Source: Cyclobacteriaceae bacterium (GTDB lineage: Bacteria > Bacteroidota > Bacteroidia > Cytophagales > Cyclobacteriaceae). Taken from it: 9,095 bases of DNA. Below the pieces are notes generated by a model. It did no database searches. It was not told the origin of the DNA and saw nothing but the letters and a program-made list of their open reading frames with translations. The stretch lies in assembly GCA_025363495.1 (NCBI GenBank), contig JANYDR010000526.1, positions 1-9,095 of the forward strand, in the 5' to 3' direction. The position numbers and the translations under genes are program-made. This document shows positions 7,433-9,095 of this stretch, one piece after another; the stretch's first letter is position 1; the number at the start of each line of letters is the position of its first letter.

Positions 7433-7468
7433 GTGTATAGAATATTACTAGTTTGTCTTTCATTTCTT

Positions 7469-8806
7469 TTATTGATCTTTTGACCAATTGAAGCGATCGG
7501 CTGAAGAGAATTTCCATGGAGCAAAGCTGGTTTCTATATTTTGAAACATTGAGTTCCATTGAGCTGGTGCTCCTGATTCTTCCATCGAAACATAACGCCT
7601 CATTTCAAGAATAATTTCCAACGGGTTGATCATTACCGGACAAGCTTCAACGCAGGCGTTACAACTTGTACAGGCATTGATCTCTTCCTTTGTTGTATAG
7701 TCGCCCAACAGGAATTTTCCATCGTTCAATCCTGGTCCACCCTTCTCAAGACTCTTGCCCACATCTTCCATACGGTCCCGCACATCCATCATGATCTTTC
7801 GGGGAGAAAGTTTTTTGCCGGTAAGATTAGCAGGGCACTCTGATGTACATCGTCCGCATTCCGTACATGAGTAGGCCGCCATCAGATTGTTCCAGGTAAG
7901 GTCATTTATATCTTTTGCACCGAATCTTCCTGGTTCGGCCTGCGCGCCCACAGCCGCGGGTGGAATGGCTTCAGTTACAGCATCTGCTGGTAACCCCAAC
8001 ATTGATTTTACCTCGCGTGTTACGACTGGCATGTTGATGATCTTACCTTTTGCTTCAAGTTTGGCGTAATACGTGTTTGGAAACGCAAGAAAAATGTGGA
8101 GGTGCTTTGAATAGGTGATGTAAACAGAGAACCCTAAGATTCCGATGATGTGAAACCACCAGGCGAAGCGTTCGAAGTATTCAAGTGTTGAAGTGTTGAA
8201 ATTTTTGAAGACGGGAATTATTAATGAGCTAAAAAATAAAGTGCCGGTTGAAATATAGTGTGGATCACGTGTTTGGAGGATCTGATCTGTTGCATTCATG
8301 GTAAGGATTGCAAACATCAACACAATCTCAATTGTTAAAATAGCGTTGGCATCGATGCGTGGCCAGCCATTCATTTCTGTGGACCAGAAGCGCTGGATCT
8401 TTATAATATTTCTTCGGATCAGGAATATCACACATGACAGCAGCACTGCCATCGCCAGGAACTCGAAGAAATTCATTAACACATTATAGAAGCTTCCAAG
8501 GTACGGTGCGAAAATGCGGTGAGTGCCAGCGATGCCATCAATAACAAACTCCAGTACCTCGAGGTTGATAATGAGAAAGCCGGCATAAATAAAGAAGTGA
8601 AGAGTAGCCGGGATTATTCGTTTGAACATTTTCTTTTGTCCAAAGGCAACGAGCATCATGTTTTTAAAGCGTTCGTTTTTATGATCCACAATCACATTTG
8701 CTTTACCGAGCTGAATGTTGCTTTTGATTCTTATAACACGCTTGCGGATGATGTAGGTAGCTACGGCGAGCACCAATAGAAAGAGAACTTGTTGCAGGTA
8801 AGCCAT
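7469..8806 (-). CDS. membrane-bound 4Fe-4S dicluster protein (HdrC/NarI-like)
   Basis: The 445-residue protein joins an N-terminal membrane part with about five helices (near 4-21, 66-88, 106-130, 155-172, 212-232) to a C-terminal ferredoxin-like domain. The two cluster motifs are Cys314-Cys317-Cys320-Cys324 (CTECGRCTSECP) and Cys379-Cys382-Cys385-Cys389 (CTSCNACVEACP), both complete. Histidines at the helix ends, such as His70, His219, His235 and His237, could bind heme b as in NarI-type subunits. The build matches HdrC fused to a HdrE/NarI-like membrane part. It probably passes electrons between quinones and the CCG protein encoded next in the operon. The ATG at 8806 is chosen because it puts a hydrophobic helix at the N-terminus. 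An intervening linker (about 270-298), rich in Ala and Pro, separates the two halves. The substrate is unknown. Confidence 0.93.
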   Translation of the reverse strand: MAYLQQVLFLLVLAVATYIIRKRVIRIKSNIQLGKANVIVDHKNERFKNMMLVAFGQKKMFKRIIPATLHFFIYAGFLIINLEVLEFVIDGIAGTHRIFAPYLGSFYNVLMNFFEFLAMAVLLSCVIFLIRRNIIKIQRFWSTEMNGWPRIDANAILTIEIVLMFAILTMNATDQILQTRDPHYISTGTLFFSSLIIPVFKNFNTSTLEYFERFAWWFHIIGILGFSVYITYSKHLHIFLAFPNTYYAKLEAKGKIINMPVVTREVKSMLGLPADAVTEAIPPAAVGAQAEPGRFGAKDINDLTWNNLMAAYSCTECGRCTSECPANLTGKKLSPRKIMMDVRDRMEDVGKSLEKGGPGLNDGKFLLGDYTTKEEINACTSCNACVEACPVMINPLEIILEMRRYVSMEESGAPAQWNSMFQNIETSFAPWKFSSADRFNWSKDQ

Positions 8807-8845
8807 GGTTAAATGATCACAGAGTCAAATTAACCAACAAAATCT

Positions 8846-8860
8846 GTAAAATCATTTTAC
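8846..8860. promoter_or_regulatory. 15-base palindrome, possible operator for the Fe-S operon
   Basis: GTAAAAT (8846-8852) and ATTTTAC (8854-8860) are exact reverse complements around one C. The site is centred about 47 bases before the ATG of the Fe-S membrane gene and about 50 bases before the promoter that faces the tRNA. Position and symmetry fit a dimeric regulator's site, but it does not match the FNR/CRP or Fur consensus, and AT-rich palindromes arise by chance. Next to it GGCT (8861-8864) and AGCC (8872-8875) form a further small stem. I did not find a good promoter for the Fe-S operon. Confidence 0.3.
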
Positions 8861-8880
8861 GGCTTTAAAACAGCCCATAA

Positions 8881-8911
8881 TTTGCAGCATTTCTAATTTT
8901 ATATACTTTTG
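8881..8911 (+). promoter_or_regulatory. Bacteroidota consensus promoter upstream of tRNA-Phe
   Basis: TTTG (8881-8884), a spacer of exactly 19 bases, and TACTTTTG (8904-8911) match the Bacteroidota promoter consensus TTTG, N19, TAnnTTTG with no mismatch. Transcription should start near 8917. The only gene visible downstream is the tRNA about 120 bases on. This is the best promoter in the window and fits a highly expressed stable RNA. Confidence 0.82.
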
Positions 8912-8920
8912 TGCCCCTCA

Positions 8921-8958
8921 TGCGCCAACCGTGTGCGCCAAAGCCCTGCGACGGCGCA
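8921..8958 (+). repeat. GC-rich leader with direct repeat and hairpin
   Basis: TGCGCCAA occurs twice (8921-8928 and 8934-8941), and GGCGCA (8953-8958) can pair with the TGCGCC of either copy, giving two mutually exclusive 6-bp GC-rich stems. The segment is far richer in G+C than the flanking DNA and lies right after the predicted transcription start. It may be part of the tRNA precursor's 5' leader. No known RNA family is recognised. Confidence 0.4.
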
Positions 8959-9006
8959 AGCTTAGGTAAGGCAAACTGGCAAATGGCCTGTTATTTGATA
9001 GTAAAG

Positions 9007-9032
9007 ACCACCTTCGCAAAAGCTGCGGTGGT
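9007..9032 (+). repeat. hairpin just before the tRNA
   Basis: ACCAC (9007-9011) pairs with GTGGT (9028-9032) and CGCA (9015-9018) pairs with TGCG (9024-9027). The loop is AAAGC and there is a three-base bulge on one side. It ends 6 bases before the tRNA, so it would be in the precursor 5' leader that RNase P removes. A terminator is unlikely on the plus strand because no T run follows. Confidence 0.45.
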
Positions 9033-9038
9033 TAATTA

Positions 9039-9095
9039 GGTGACGTAGCTCAGTTGGTAGAGCAAAGGACTGAAAATCCTTGTGTCGGGGGTTCA
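9039..9095 (+). tRNA. tRNA-Phe (anticodon GAA), 3' end cut off by the window
   Basis: The first 57 bases fold as a standard tRNA: acceptor 5' strand 9039-9045, T8-A9, D stem GCTC (9048-9051) with GAGC (9060-9063), anticodon stem AAGGA (9065-9069) with TCCTT (9077-9081), loop CTGAAAA with anticodon GAA at 9072-9074, variable loop GTGTC, then the T-arm start GGGGG and TTCA. GAA reads UUC/UUU, phenylalanine. The 3' T stem, acceptor strand and any encoded CCA are beyond the window. Confidence 0.95.

Noticed and set aside
7393..7524. 44-residue N-terminal extension of the CCG-domain protein
   Set aside because: It overlaps the end of the upstream gene and is translated from intergenic repeats with no family-like sequence. 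The ATG at 7392 gives a normal-length protein.

Overview
The window looks like chromosomal DNA from a Bacteroidota member, most likely of the Cytophagales type. The reasons are the lack of Shine-Dalgarno sequences before most starts, a textbook Bacteroidota promoter (TTTG, 19 bases, TACTTTTG) before the tRNA, a LETM1/TerB-like protein of a kind I know from this phylum, and a paired heterodisulfide-reductase-like Fe-S operon common there. Nothing indicates a phage, plasmid, insertion sequence or CRISPR array. The content reads as mostly core genome.

Left part, plus strand (1-2689): the 3' part of purK overlaps purE by 4 bases. Together they encode the two-step bacterial route AIR to N5-CAIR to CAIR in purine synthesis. 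Next, 44 bases on, is a 422-residue soluble protein with a TerB-like helical middle and a LETM1-like C-terminus.

Middle, minus strand (2835-5925): a TerC/Alx-family membrane protein faces the LETM1/TerB gene convergently. Upstream of it lies a roughly 320-base gene-free stretch. This holds a near-consensus promoter pointing at terC and, just downstream of that promoter, a 10-bp perfect hairpin followed by six T on the minus strand. The hairpin is either the terminator of the ABC exporter transcript or a regulatory leader of terC. Further upstream is a complete 596-residue ABCB-type exporter half-transporter.

Right part, minus strand (6028-8806): a putative operon read right to left. It starts with a membrane protein carrying two 4Fe-4S motifs (HdrC/NarI-like), followed by a double-CCG-domain protein (HdrB-like, related to LutA/GlpC) and a small lipoprotein 3 bases further on. 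The first two probably form a membrane-bound electron-transfer complex with an unidentified substrate. The lipoprotein is of unknown function.

Right end, plus strand (8881-9095): a strong promoter, a GC-rich leader with repeats and a hairpin, and a tRNA-Phe(GAA) gene cut by the window end.

I found no convincing new defence or mobile system. The most interesting points are the promoter/hairpin arrangement before terC, the TerB-LETM1 protein beside TerC, and the lipoprotein tied to the Fe-S pair.
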